Shown: positions 23,019 through 33,782, numbered from the stretch's first letter. The stretch: DNA of 64,000 nucleotides from Effrenium voratum (GCA_963377175.1 CAUJNA010000846.1:935104-999103), one strand, 5' to 3'. Program-made: numbers and translations. The notes: generated by a model not told the origin, from the sequence alone.

Positions 23019-23024
23019 TAGTCA
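23019..23024 (-). promoter_or_regulatory. UGA-CUA leaky stop context between gag and pol
   Basis: Gag ends in GAC TGA and the next codon is CTA, followed by G. UGA CUA(G) is an established efficient readthrough context in eukaryotic and viral mRNAs. The following 11 codons up to the pol ORF are free of stops and in the same frame. Confidence 0.55.
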
Positions 23025-24416
23025 GTCAATGTCATTGCGGTCGCGGAACCTCACCTTGTGCTCGTGTGCTGCGTGTGCTTGGCCGCAGGGTCTGCCATTC
23101 TCAAGCTTGAAGGCACAGGCATGTAAGTACTTGCAAGGAGAGACAGAGGTGTCACAGCCCTTGGTGTTGTAGCGCATGCACAAGGTTTTTCGCTCCTTGT
23201 TTTGGATCAAGTAAGTACAAAGGGATCCTGGCTGCGCTGCGCGTCCACCAACACGAGAATTTTTCTCGCCGTCCTTGATGACTGGCTTGCTGCCTGCACG
23301 TCGGCCCCCGAAGTCCGAGCCACTTGCCTTTGTGGGCAGCTGTGTTCGCGGTCTGGGTTGGAGAAGGCTGGCCAAGTCATTGCGGGCGTGGGCGAATTCG
23401 TTCAAGACATTGTCCAGCGGCCATTTCTCAACATTCAGGAGGTGGCACATTTCTTGCCAAATGCGCTTGTCAGCTTGCAGTAACTCAGACATGTTCACAC
23501 TGCGGAGTCCACTTGATGCCTCGAACCTGGCGAAAACCAGCTCATGCATGCGTTTGTCGAAGACTTTAAATGTGTGCAGATGCGCTTGCCCGCAGAGCAC
23601 AAAGCTGTTGCGCAGGACAGTTTGCGTGCGGCTGTACCAACTGGGCGTGAGCTGAACTCCTTCTGTGGACAATGTAGGCGTGTCATCCTGAACCAGGTGC
23701 GCCAGCATTTGGAGCTCACTGCGGATTGGCCGAACACTCTTGGCTTCCATCTGGTCTGAATACTGTTTTTGCGATAACCGGTAGTGAAACGGGACCCAGT
23801 GAAAAGCATGCTCATCCTTGCACATCTGGTGCGTGATTGACAGCAACCTGATGCTCGGCATTGCGTCATTGTCCAAAACTTCACCAGAAAAGTTGACGGT
23901 GAAGGTGCGAACCATGGCTGCCACCGCCTCGTGTGACAATTTCGGCGGTGTGTTCTCCAACCACGAACTGGGCGCTGCATTGAGAGGCCCCGCCGGGGAA
24001 GCCTGCGATGGCTGCGCCGGCTGCGGGTCATCCCCACTTCGCTGCGAGATGCGAGGCTGCAACTCTGACCAGATGCGTCGCAATGCCCCGGCTTCTGCGC
24101 TGACCAGGATGGACTCGTCTGGGTAGCAGTCGTCTACTGCAGGGTCGGAGCACAAACGAAGGAGTAATTTGTCCAACTGCTCCAATGTCCTCCCCGACCA
24201 GGCAAAACTTGCCTGAGTGTCGTAGCCCAGGGAACACAAGGCATCAATTAGCAACTCTGGCACCTTCCGCTCCTGGAGGAGTTGGGTCCATGTCTCCGTG
24301 TTGTCCAGTGCTGATTCCATGGCTGCAGTGTCGCCAGCAAGAAACAATGCTTTTGAAAGCCAGGCTTGTCGCTTGGCAGCGTGCTGAAAAAACAGTGTTT
24401 CTAAGAAAAAAACCAT
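23022..24416 (-). CDS. Retroelement gag-like protein with zinc finger
   Basis: 464 residues with an ATG start. The main body matches no family I can name. Near the C-terminus there are clustered Cys/His: LCMRYNTKGCDTSVSPCKYL, then HACAF, GRPCGQAHAAHEH, which suits a nucleic-acid-binding CCCH-type finger as in gag proteins. It lies directly before pol in the same frame, the normal gag position. Presumed role: packaging of element RNA. The product stops at a UGA that may be leaky. Confidence 0.65.
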   Translation of the reverse strand: MVFFLETLFFQHAAKRQAWLSKALFLAGDTAAMESALDNTETWTQLLQERKVPELLIDALCSLGYDTQASFAWSGRTLEQLDKLLLRLCSDPAVDDCYPDESILVSAEAGALRRIWSELQPRISQRSGDDPQPAQPSQASPAGPLNAAPSSWLENTPPKLSHEAVAAMVRTFTVNFSGEVLDNDAMPSIRLLSITHQMCKDEHAFHWVPFHYRLSQKQYSDQMEAKSVRPIRSELQMLAHLVQDDTPTLSTEGVQLTPSWYSRTQTVLRNSFVLCGQAHLHTFKVFDKRMHELVFARFEASSGLRSVNMSELLQADKRIWQEMCHLLNVEKWPLDNVLNEFAHARNDLASLLQPRPRTQLPTKASGSDFGGRRAGSKPVIKDGEKNSRVGGRAAQPGSLCTYLIQNKERKTLCMRYNTKGCDTSVSPCKYLHACAFKLENGRPCGQAHAAHEHKVRFRDRNDID

Positions 24417-24771
24417 TGTTCCTATGAAACATGTTCTTGCATGGCGCCCCCTTTATTCTGCGAGCACCCTTGGTGCCTGAAAGCGGCGACAATCCACAAG
24501 CAGGCCTCATGCTGAAAAGCCCATGTTGGGCCCCAAGTGGGCTGGATGTAAACTTGCAAAAGGGGGGGGGGGGAACTCCTGAGCAAAGAAATAGCACCCA
24601 AACAAAAACAAGGACAAGACCAACCATCCCCTTAAGCGTCTGATGTAAAGGCGCAAGGCTGTGTCATCACACAGGAGCGGCGGGCAATAGCAATGCACAA
24701 ACGCATGCACGTGGGTTCCTGCAGTGGCCCGAACTGTGGCCCGATTTGTCTTTTCTGCGCTTGTCTGACTA
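24417..24771. other. Spacer between recombinase and gag ORFs of the retroelement
   Basis: 355 bp with a G13 run near 24562 and no ORF of note. It could hold an internal promoter for gag-pol, since the recombinase ORF precedes it, but no motif was identified. Confidence 0.4.
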
Positions 24772-27099
24772 TCAAAGAAGGGAAAACAAATGAGCACAGG
24801 CTCGTCTGCGGCAAAAGACTGCGTTGTCTGGGACTTCTTGAGTTGCGACGCATGCGTCGTGAAAATATGCGACTCGGGTGCCGCACAGCGATCTCAAAAA
24901 GCCATGTTCTGTATAAGCTGTGGACCAATCAGGAGTTGATGCGCAATCCACAACCTTTGCGGCATGCAGGACATGCGAGGCTTTACTGTACAAAAAAATC
25001 GCTGTTTCCGGTCTACTCTGGGACTGCACACCTTGGCATGGCTCTACCTCCACATCGCTGGAAGTGTCAGATGATGAGCTGAAAACTTCGGATGCATCAC
25101 TATCTTCTTGCGCTAGTGATCTGCAGGCCTTGGGCCCAGCTTGGTCTGGAGGCGGCAACCCTGTTGACTGCAAAGCAGCCTGCGGGGAGGGAACTGTGTC
25201 CTCCTCATGCGAGGGGGCATGCGAAGTGGCCCCAAGTGGAGACCCTGCGAGCAGATCTTGCCCCCAGCGCAAGCCCGTATCTGCACGGTCAAGCTCCCAA
25301 TCGGGAGAGCGATCCTCACCAAAAGGTCCAACCTTTGAGGCTGGCTGCGTCGGTAAGTCGGGCGGAAGAAACCAGCTGATGCTGGCGATGCGTCCGAGCT
25401 CTTCCTGAAACACATTGGCAGGAAGCGCCGCTGTGCGGAAAGGCAGATCTGGCACAGGTACTTGGCCACCACGACTTTGCGGGCGGAGTGGCCGCCAACC
25501 CGAAGCCAATTTGCTTAGGACCGTCTGCTGTACATGTATAGCAGCAAAGACATCGTCGCGGCTATACAATCGAACTGAGGGATTGGAAAACCCAACAGAC
25601 GGCCGGTGGTGGCCTTGGGCTGCTCTGGCATTTTCTGTAATTTCAATGATTTGCGATGCAGTCGACAGGACACATACTTTCAACGAATGCAAGGTGAAAC
25701 TTTTGCCGACACTGCTCGGGAATAAATCCGCAAAGCTGCTGTCACATTGACAGGTTGTCAGCGCTTGCCGCAGGTGCTGCAACCCTTCTGCGTATGACAT
25801 TGGGCGAGACCAAGCATGGTCCGCGGGTACCAGGAAGTCGGGGTCAAAGGATACCCCGAAGCGACTTCTGGCTTGCTGCACTGTGCTTTGCACGGCTGTC
25901 AAATAGGACACCAGCCATCCATGCACACTTGCTGGCTTCACAAGTCCGACTCCAACAGCAGCAAAAGGCTGCCCTGTGCGTGTTGTTTTTGTCTTGTAAC
26001 AAAGCCCACGCAGAATGAAGCCAGTGTCTACCACTAGGGATGAAACATGAATTCTTTGAACATCTCCCCACCGCAAACTTGCAAGGGTTGCGATCAGGAA
26101 GCCTCCCAGAACAAGCTTGTTAAACACCGGGGTATTGTCTTGCATGATGCACTTTTCCCAAAGCACAATAGCTGACCAAGGCAACGGTAATGCTTCGCGG
26201 CGTTCATATTGACCCCGTTGCGCCACACTTCGCACAGAAGCATGGCTAAGGTGCTGCAAAAGAATCTCGAAGCCATGTGTCTGACTCATCCACCTCATTG
26301 CTTTTAGAAAGGACTGCAGGCTGCTACGGATCTCCCTGCGGTCTTCTCGTGCTGCAAGCAAGGACTCAACCAGGAAATCTAGGACCTGCACAAGTGCTGG
26401 CGACGCTGCACTGACCTGACGCAGCGCGCACCAAGATTCCCACTTTTGCCAAGCGTCAAAGTATCTCTCTAGCGTTGAAGCAGCAAAGTTTCGAAGCGGC
26501 TCCATCATGAGCAAGCCTTTGAAAGCTGAGCTGGCAATGGACTGTAGCCAAGCTGAGTGTGGCAGCAAACGGGTGCTGGTGGCAGCCCACCGTGCCTCCA
26601 ACTTACTCCGGCGCCGTTCTTCAAGAGCCCGCTGTGTAACCCAGTCTTTGTCGCGCGCCAGGCTTGCTCTGCTGTTGGAGGAGCCTTGGGCGACTGCTGC
26701 GAAACTTGTCGCACCTTCCAAGATTGGTGATGCTGTAGGCCCCAAAAGCACGGGGTCAGATCCCCGACGAAGCTTCGCAGGGGGCAAAGTGGAAGGGGTT
26801 CTCAATGGGAACGCTGGCCTGGGTAACGCAGAAAAAGGTCTTGTAGAGAGTTGTTGCTTTGGCAACCACGTTGGAGCTCGGTGCGGTTCGGAACCTGTAG
26901 GCGTAACATGAGGTGGGCTGGCTCTGCGTCCCGCATCTAAGAATGTCGCTCGTTCTGGCCAGAAGGCGCAGCGGCACGTCAAGTCGTTAACTGTCAAAAC
27001 CGATGTGGCTGGTCTAGGTCTGATGCCAGAGGTGGCCTTTGCTGTTGGAATTGAAGCGTGGGATGGCTGCTTCACACCGCCAACATCAGAGCGATCCAT
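24772..27099 (-). CDS. Retroelement tyrosine recombinase
   Basis: 775 residues from an ATG in a good context (GCCATGG), five bases after repeat A1. Roughly residues 170-300 form a helical core-binding region. The catalytic part shows the box A arginine in LASLRWGDVQRI, the box B segment HSLKVCVLSTAS and a likely nucleophile Tyr in RLYSRDDVF. Box B has HSLK where H-x-x-R is canonical, so the second arginine is replaced by lysine. The last ~60 residues are Cys/His-bearing. It would integrate the circular cDNA. It sits 5' of gag-pol, unlike the usual order. Confidence 0.75.
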   Translation of the reverse strand: MDRSDVGGVKQPSHASIPTAKATSGIRPRPATSVLTVNDLTCRCAFWPERATFLDAGRRASPPHVTPTGSEPHRAPTWLPKQQLSTRPFSALPRPAFPLRTPSTLPPAKLRRGSDPVLLGPTASPILEGATSFAAVAQGSSNSRASLARDKDWVTQRALEERRRSKLEARWAATSTRLLPHSAWLQSIASSAFKGLLMMEPLRNFAASTLERYFDAWQKWESWCALRQVSAASPALVQVLDFLVESLLAAREDRREIRSSLQSFLKAMRWMSQTHGFEILLQHLSHASVRSVAQRGQYERREALPLPWSAIVLWEKCIMQDNTPVFNKLVLGGFLIATLASLRWGDVQRIHVSSLVVDTGFILRGLCYKTKTTRTGQPFAAVGVGLVKPASVHGWLVSYLTAVQSTVQQARSRFGVSFDPDFLVPADHAWSRPMSYAEGLQHLRQALTTCQCDSSFADLFPSSVGKSFTLHSLKVCVLSTASQIIEITENARAAQGHHRPSVGFSNPSVRLYSRDDVFAAIHVQQTVLSKLASGWRPLRPQSRGGQVPVPDLPFRTAALPANVFQEELGRIASISWFLPPDLPTQPASKVGPFGEDRSPDWELDRADTGLRWGQDLLAGSPLGATSHAPSHEEDTVPSPQAALQSTGLPPPDQAGPKACRSLAQEDSDASEVFSSSSDTSSDVEVEPCQGVQSQSRPETAIFLYSKASHVLHAAKVVDCASTPDWSTAYTEHGFLRSLCGTRVAYFHDACVATQEVPDNAVFCRRRACAHLFSLL

Positions 27100-27103
27100 G
27101 GCA

Positions 27104-27244
27104 GCAAAAAATAGAAGAAGAAGAAGAATGAAACGAAGTCAATGTTGACTGCGACAACTGCTGGAACCCGAGCTGCACGGACACAAGTTGATCAACCTCC
27201 TGCAACCCCAACTCAAAACACAGGGGAACCCTGGCACCCCTAGA
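27104..27244 (-). repeat. Split direct repeat A1 of the retroelement (5' end)
   Basis: 141 bp, essentially identical to 19590-19730. Its inner border lies next to the recombinase ATG. Confidence 0.9.
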
Positions 27245-28649
27245 GGGTCTGTCTTTGCTTGAGGGTTGCCACTTTTTGTGGCCTTTTAGGGGTAGGGGTC
27301 CAATTCCCAAAAAAGAAACATCCCCTCCCCACCTCCCCACATGGCGCGTCTTCACGGCACCGCGGATTTGCTTGTGACTGCAAACCAAAGCCATCCCTGT
27401 GACCTGTGACCATATGGGTGTCTTTTTGTTGAGCACTCGGAGACTTGGAGCCCCCGAATCTTACGAGTTTCCGTTTGGCTTCCCGCAGAAACAGGTACCA
27501 ACTCCAAGAAAATCTAAGCCACCCAGACTCTACAATGGTTGTGCATTTCGCTAGTGGTTTCGGAGAGTGGAAACCATCTAAGAGACCGGAAAGAAAGCCG
27601 CCGGACCGCCTAAGCTGCCTAGGTGGTAGAGGGGAAACGTGACAGGGTCTGAAAAAAGGATGTGACAATGGTGGCGTTGGGGGGTTGGTCTTCTTCGTGG
27701 CTTAAGATTTTAATGCCAACAACATCAAGGTCAACATCCCCCGAAAGGGGGCACAGCACCTCGGCTTCCCTCGAAAAGGGGCCCGGTTTGGAGCCGGCCG
27801 AATCGGTTAGGGAGGGGCTTCAATTCCCAATCACCCCGAAAAAGCGGGTGACCTGAAAATATGTCTGATGGTCTATGGTATAGATGAATAAGAAGCGGGC
27901 TGGTGGGTGAGGAGGGGGGGAACACCTCACAATATCCTGCCCAAGTCAACACGGACCACCAGGGCATGTTTGCAATTCAGCCCCTGATTCAAAAAAAACC
28001 CAACCCCCCCCCCTTCCCCGTTCCCGAGCACTCACGCACAGACCAAACATGCTAAACCAACCTCATCATTTCCCAAGGAAGTGTGTTTGGGGGGGGGGGC
28101 GGGTGTCCCCTTCAGGGAGTGAAATAAACCTTGCAATGTAAAATCATGTCCGAGATCCTTCGGCACAATCCAAGGGGTCCAGCGGAGTATTCTGGTTGCA
28201 GGCCAGACAAATTAGAGGCTTTACTACTGGCCCGGATTCTTCAACCCATCCTATTCATGAGGGGGCTATCACCCATAAAAGTGATCCGGATTCAACCACT
28301 AAATGAAGACACCCCTTATGAATCAACCAGGGGTTCCCGTACTTCGGATCATTGAAACTGCAAGTGGGAGTTTTGGACCGTGGCATCACGAGGTTATCCG
28401 CAACCACTTCTGTCATCCTTTTCAAAAATCTCCAAAACTTATGGGTTGAACATCTTTGGGAAGCCCCTTCCTGTTGTATCACAACATCGCTTCCGTTTCA
28501 ACCCACCGGTTCTGGGATCGAGTTTCGTTTCGGGTGCTGGGATGCACCCTCCGGCCTGGCACAACAAGCTCTGCTCGCGGGCCGGGATGCCTGCCGGGGG
28601 CTTCGAAACCCCCAGAGTCGGGTAGGTGTTTTGAGGGATCCGTTTTTTG

Positions 28650-28735
28650 GATTGCCCATGGACTTCAACCCGTTTCCCTTTTGGGGAAATCAACTACCCC
28701 CTGGGTTTAAGTCCACTTTGGGGTTTCTCCAGGTG
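28650..28735. repeat. Dispersed repeat shared with 29158-29245 and about 15955-16020
   Basis: TTGGATTGCC followed by GACTTCAACCCGTTTCCC and GGGTTTAAGTC recurs about 500 bp away and, diverged, near 16.0 kb. Confidence 0.6.
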
Positions 28736-28949
28736 AGGAACATACTCAAAACCCGGTATTCAAATATGGTCCAAGCCCAGAACCATGTGAGTGTGGAAGC
28801 GTCAAAATTAGTCGCCACCTGGAAATGGACCGCAGGTAAAAAGTCTTTGGTTCCATTTACCAGGGCAAGCCATTTTGGGTACCTATGTTTGACCCACAGC
28901 CATGCAAAGAATTTAGAAGGCAGGTTCCGCAGCTATTTATGTAGTGCAA

Positions 28950-29088
28950 GTGCCCGTCTAGTGCTCGTCTAGTGCCCGTCTAGTGCTCGTCTAGTGCCCG
29001 TCTAGTGCTCGTCTAGTGCCCGTCTAGTGCTCGTCTTGTGCTCGCCTAGTGCCCGTCTAGTGCTCGTCTAGTGCTCGTCGTCTAGTGG
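28950..29088. repeat. 11-bp minisatellite TAGTGCCCGTC/TAGTGCTCGTC
   Basis: About 12 units, mostly alternating CCC and CTC forms. It lies inside a longer dispersed repeat whose copy at 15868-15940 lacks the expansion. Confidence 0.9.
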
Positions 29089-29582
29089 GATTATCCCTTA
29101 CTAACCTTCATTTACCCGGGCTTTGATTGCGGCTCAGGTCAGGTATGTGCGTTGGAGGGATCCGCTTTTTGGATTGCGCCAAGGACTTCAACCCGTTTCC
29201 CTTTTTGGGGAAATCAACTACTGCTGGGTTTAAGTCTTTGGGGTTGTCATGGTTTTGAGGATACCCACCACCAACTCACATGGAAATGCATGGACCCCTG
29301 TAGAAAGACTACTTTCCTCTTGGCAAGGGGCTTTGTGCACTTCCATGTTAGTTGGCGGAAGGGTACCCTTTTAGACACATACCCAGCATGACAAGGGTCC
29401 CGCGCCCCTAACCTGTCCAGTGGATTCCTTAGCAAGGAACATCTGCAACCATTTTAAATCCGCCGACCCCGTTCTGGACCATGCTTTCGTTCGGCATGGG
29501 GGCGGTGTGTTCTGTGTTGCTTTTGTTGATATGTCTTCTATAAGTTTAGTGTGAATATGACTATGCCCTTGGGGCGGGAAAC

Positions 29583-29715
29583 TGGATCTCTGGATCTCTG
29601 GATGTCTGGATGTCTGGATCTCTGCATCTCTGAATCTCTCAATGTCTGGATGTCTGGATGTCTGGATGTCTGGATCTCTGAATCTCTGGATCTCTGGATG
29701 TCTGGACGTCTGGAT
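29583..29715. repeat. 8-bp minisatellite TCTGGATG/TCTGGATC
   Basis: Alternating TCTGGATG and TCTGGATC units with a few TCTGAATC variants. Confidence 0.9.
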
Positions 29716-30022
29716 TGGCGGGATCCACTGGCGGGCTGCTCTGGTGGGATACTCGGCGGGATCCACTGGCGAGCCGCTCTGGCGGGATACTTGGCGGGAC
29801 TTACTCTGGCGGGATACTCGGCGGGATCCACTGGCGAGCAGCTCTGGCAGGATACTCGGCGGGATACTCGGCGGGATCCACTGGCGAGCAGCTCTGGCGG
29901 GATACTCGGCGGGATGCACTCGCGAGCCGCTCTGGCGGGATACTCGGCGGGATCCTCTGGCGAGCTGCTCTAGGAGATACTCGGCAGGATCCACTGGCGA
30001 GCTGCTCTGGCGGGATACTGGG
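29716..30022. repeat. ~38-bp minisatellite
   Basis: Units carry GGGATCCACTGGCGAGC, GCTCTGGCGGG and ATACTCGGC, with partial units. ORFs across it on both strands are artefacts. Confidence 0.85.
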
Positions 30023-30095
30023 TGGGGGCGCGGTGTAGAAGCATCGCAAACGCGGATTCCTTCCTGTCGGGTGGGGAAAAATAACATTAACAAAC

Positions 30096-30398
30096 CACCC
30101 CCAACTCCCCCACCCCCCCCCCCCCACCCCCACCCCCCCCCACCCTTCAACCCCAAACCAACCCCCAAAACCCCGCCCGCCCCCACCCTTCAACCCCTAA
30201 CCAACCCCAAACCCACCTCCTCCCTCCCCCCCACCCTTCAACCCCAAACCCACCCCGAAACCCACCTCCTCCCTCCCCCCCACCCTTCAACCCCAAACCA
30301 ACCCCGAAGCCCACCTCCTCCAACCCACCCCCTCCCCCCACATTTCCTTCAACCCAAACCCACCTCCCTCCTCCCCAAAACCGGCCGCCCTCCCCCCC
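30096..30398. repeat. C-rich degenerate repeat
   Basis: CCCACCCTTCAACCCCAAAC units, all on one strand. Confidence 0.85.
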
Positions 30399-30414
30399 TT
30401 CAAACCGCGCCTGC

Positions 30415-30501
30415 GGTCTTGGCGATGGCCAGCTGGGCCTCCCACACCGACGCGGCCAAGTCCACCTCCACGGTGCACAGGAACCCCCCGAGGCCCACCA
30501 C
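30415..30501 (-). CDS. Putative host exon, possible ubiquitin-like segment
   Basis: Minus strand: GTCAGGCAG acceptor-like site, then GC3-biased codons reading VVGLGGFLCTVEVDLAASVW and EAQLAIAKTAG. The pattern V-E-V-x-x-x-x-S-V-W-E-x-x-x-x-I-A fits the start of divergent ubiquitin-like domains. Either a GC donor follows (ACC|GCAGGC) or the frame ends at a TGA near 30404. Confidence 0.3.
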
Positions 30502-30599
30502 CTGCCTGACGCGTCTCACGCGTCACCGACGTGGATGAAATGGATGCGGCGGAAAAGAGGTCAAACTTCCATTTGGGGAAGACCCCTGGGAAAAATAAG

Positions 30600-30676
30600 A
30601 AAAACGTGTCCAGTAGTGATAAATTCCTTTTACAACCAACAAAGGAAAAGAAAACATATTAAGCAAATGGAAGCAA
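30600..30676. repeat. Dispersed repeat family F, copy 3
   Basis: GTCCAGTAGTGATAAATTCC through AACCAAC to CATATTAAGCAAATGGAAG. Confidence 0.6.
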
Positions 30677-33600
30677 AGCGTGAGGATGAGACGGAAAACG
30701 CCGGTGAAAAGCCCCAAAGAAGAAGACGAAGAGAACCAGAAGGCAACACAAAAACCTGTGAAAGACCAACGGAAACACAAAAACAAAGGCTGAAACGACC
30801 AAACAAAAGGACCGCACACAGCAACAAACCGGAAAAAAGAAGTACTTCTCGGCCATGCCACAACGAGCCCGCGCAGGGAACTCGAAGCGGTGGGCTTCGC
30901 TGTTTGACTCCGCCACGACGGCGGGTCGGCGGCGCAAAGCTCGGGGGCGACATGTGAGCAGCAAGGCTACGCTTGATAGCTCACCTAACGTGTGACGGAT
31001 CTTCCTGCGAGCCAGCGACAACCGAAGACTCGTGGCGCGGGCGATGCGGGATGCGGGTGTCCACTTTGGCATCCGGTCCAAAAAAAATATCGCGGGGCAG
31101 TGGGAAATGCAGAAAGTCGGGCAATTCTTGCAGCCCAAACATGCCAACAAAAGGATCATACATTCCTAAGTTCAGAAAGTTAAAGGGGCCTGTGCACCCC
31201 AAAACCGCTGAACCGTGGGTTTGAAACCTCCAATAAGCGCGAGGCATTTCCTTCTCTAAGTTATGGATGCGCCGCTGATGATGGTAGGGTCACGGAAAAT
31301 GGCAACCCAAGGCCCCGTACCCTGTAAGACAGAAGTCCTTTGCATAGTTTCTTCGTTTCAACCATGCCGTTTGGTGTTTGTTTATCATGGGTTTTCATAA
31401 ACAACCATTGGCTAAAGCACCCAAACGGTTTGGTGAAGTTAACGCCGGGCCTTGACCCTCTGAAACTGTATGTTTTGTTCAGAAACAGGGTTCTTCCCTA
31501 AGAGTGTGGGGATGGATCAAAATCGGTGATCGAAACGTTTGTGAGCGAACCTTCACGCCGATTTGTTCATCATGTGGGTGTGAAAATGGGGTTTGGACAC
31601 CAAAAAACGGCAGTCTTCCTGCCACCCAATTGCTTAGCCTCTGGAACCATGGCCCAACTCCAGAATACACCAAAAGTAACCTTTCAGGATTCTGCTTCCT
31701 ATGCAGCCAACCAACAAAATTGCAAAATACGCGCGCCGGAAAAAACAATTCCTCCATTTGCTTCTCTTCCATTTGCTTCAGTCCCCTGGAAAGAAAAAAA
31801 ATCAGCGGTATTTTTCGGCGGTGAACTCGATTCCCTTCGAAACCAGGGGGAAATCTGCTGAAGGGAAATCGAGTTCGCGAGTCTCAGTTGTTCAGTGGCC
31901 CTGGAACACAAGGGAACCCTTTTTTGGGCTTGGACCATTTTAGTGGGGCGGCCACCAAGAAAAAAGGGGGAAAAAAATTGGAGCCACTGGACAACTGAGT
32001 AGTTGTCCATTTGCTTAGCCTCTCTCCCACTAACATGGCACCTGACAAGGAGTCCCTCCAAGAGGAAACTGATCTTCCAGGTATCCTCCCACAGGTGTCA
32101 TGTTAGTGGGAGTAAGGGTAAGACCATTGAGCCTTTGAAACCAACAAAGAAACTCAACAAAGTGTCTTAAGCAAATGGAAGAACAACTGCGTCGCCCTGG
32201 GCTCCTGGTCGGCTCTGGGGCGCCCAAACTCCGAGAGAGGCGCTGGTAGCGGCATCACCAGCCCCTCCTCCCGACCTCAGCTTCGAGCTCGCTGCTGGCC
32301 ACAGCCATCTGCAAAGCTTTCAGCGCAACGCCGAGTCAAAGCGTACGCGCCTCTGACTCGAAAGACCATCCTGCGGTGGAAGGGGAATGATCGTATGTTG
32401 CAACTGGTTGCGGTCATTTTTTTTGTTCCACTACGTACCCCGTACACGCTGCGTTCAGGCTATGTTTTTGGAAACCTTGGTTTTCCAGGGTATATACCCA
32501 CCTTCTTTTCAAGAGGGTTGACATGCTGCCCGGGGAAAACGGGGCCCAGCAACTGCGTCGCCTTCCGCCACGTCTAGCCGGCGCAGGGGCGCCTCAGCTT
32601 CTGTTCCGTTTCTGCGGGGGCCAGGTGAGAACTTTCGCCCAAGGCCCGCGAGGCGCGCCAGGCGCGGAAGGCATTCCGAACAGCGGCGTCCCGGCCTCCA
32701 AGCCAAAGCAACCGGCAGTCAGGGCGCCCAAGTGGCCTTTCCGCCAGTCAGGGAGGAGGAGCTTCCGATTCGATTCCGCCCCGCCCGGCCGCGGCTTTTG
32801 AGCGGAGCCCAAGCCGCTCGCTCTCAGCCCGGGGCTGCGTTGCATCGCAGTTGCAACGGCGCCCGAGCCCCCTGGCTCACAGACCAAACCATCAGCGCAG
32901 CTCTCTCGGCTGCCTTCAACCTCCATGGCTTGTGGCCCGAGGCAACGGCTCGCTCACCCTGGGGTTCCAAGCGCTCGACCTGATGTGTAGAGTAATTCTT
33001 CCTTTAAAAGACCTGGCCCCCCGCTGGCCCAACAGAGGTCAAGCAACGACATGGGGCGTTTTCCTGTACCAAAGTAGATTCCCATCCACGTCATCACGTA
33101 CCCACTTGATCACTTCGAAGTGAGTTTCCACAATCCTGATATCACAGAAGGCCACAATCCTGTCACTGGCCCCTTTGGGCCTCGCCTTATTTAAGGTCTT
33201 CTTCGGCCTTAGTGCCCCTGCAAAAGCTTATTAAGCCCCTGCCCGTTCTTGGAGGTAGTTCAACTTGTCTGAGGCAGAAACAAACTATTACAATAATATG
33301 TTCTGTTTCTGCTTCAACTAAGCAGTCTACCAACGCCTAATTGCCCTAGAATAGAAAATCGTTCTAGAGAACCCCAAAGGTCAATCCAGTGACCCCGGTC
33401 GCCACAGTTTCTCTCAGCACTGCGCTTGCGTGGCCCTCGCTCCCCTTGCACCTGACGCACGATAGCCCGATCAAATCAGCCCGTAACAAACGAAGGGTTT
33501 CAATGGGTTTAACTGGGGTTTGCTTTGACTGGGGTAAGGTTTACATACCGTGGATGGTTTCGAAATCCAGAAATTGAAATCACCGTTCAGAAACCCCACG

Positions 33601-33782
33601 GAATGATTTATGATTCCCTTGCAACTACCAACAGACAATGAGTTCCCATGGTTTCAGTGTGGTGCCAACGGATTTCGCCCATCAAAAGCAGGATGCTTGA
33701 AACTCAAAACGCTGGAAGGGGGGTCCCCAACCAGCTCAGGGTTGAAAAACCAAGCCTTTCCCCCTGCCTTTCCACATCCTTT

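Larger units (their letters stand above)
19450..27244 (-). mobile_element. DIRS/Ngaro-type tyrosine-recombinase retroelement
   Basis: A 7.8-kb unit read on the minus strand. It has the split direct repeats of Ngaro-like elements: repeat A at 27104-27244 (5') and 19590-19730, repeat B at 19731-19842 and 19450-19561, giving A1-ORFs-B1-A2-B2. Three ORFs lie between: tyrosine recombinase, gag-like protein, and methylase-like/RT/RNase H. Such elements integrate by recombinase and leave no target duplication; none is seen. All three ORFs are long and open, so the copy looks young. RT style suits dinoflagellate DIRS-like elements. Confidence 0.85.

Noticed and set aside
19940..24126. Plus-strand ORFs of 100-190 residues opposite the retroelement
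   Set aside because: Antisense to the gag and RT ORFs that carry clear domains.
29371..30538. ORFs of 271 and 298 residues on opposite strands
   Set aside because: Run through three minisatellites and a C-rich tract; composition-driven.
32509..32983. GC-rich ORFs on both strands as a host gene
   Set aside because: GC-rich composition keeps several frames open; no domain or splice borders distinguish one.
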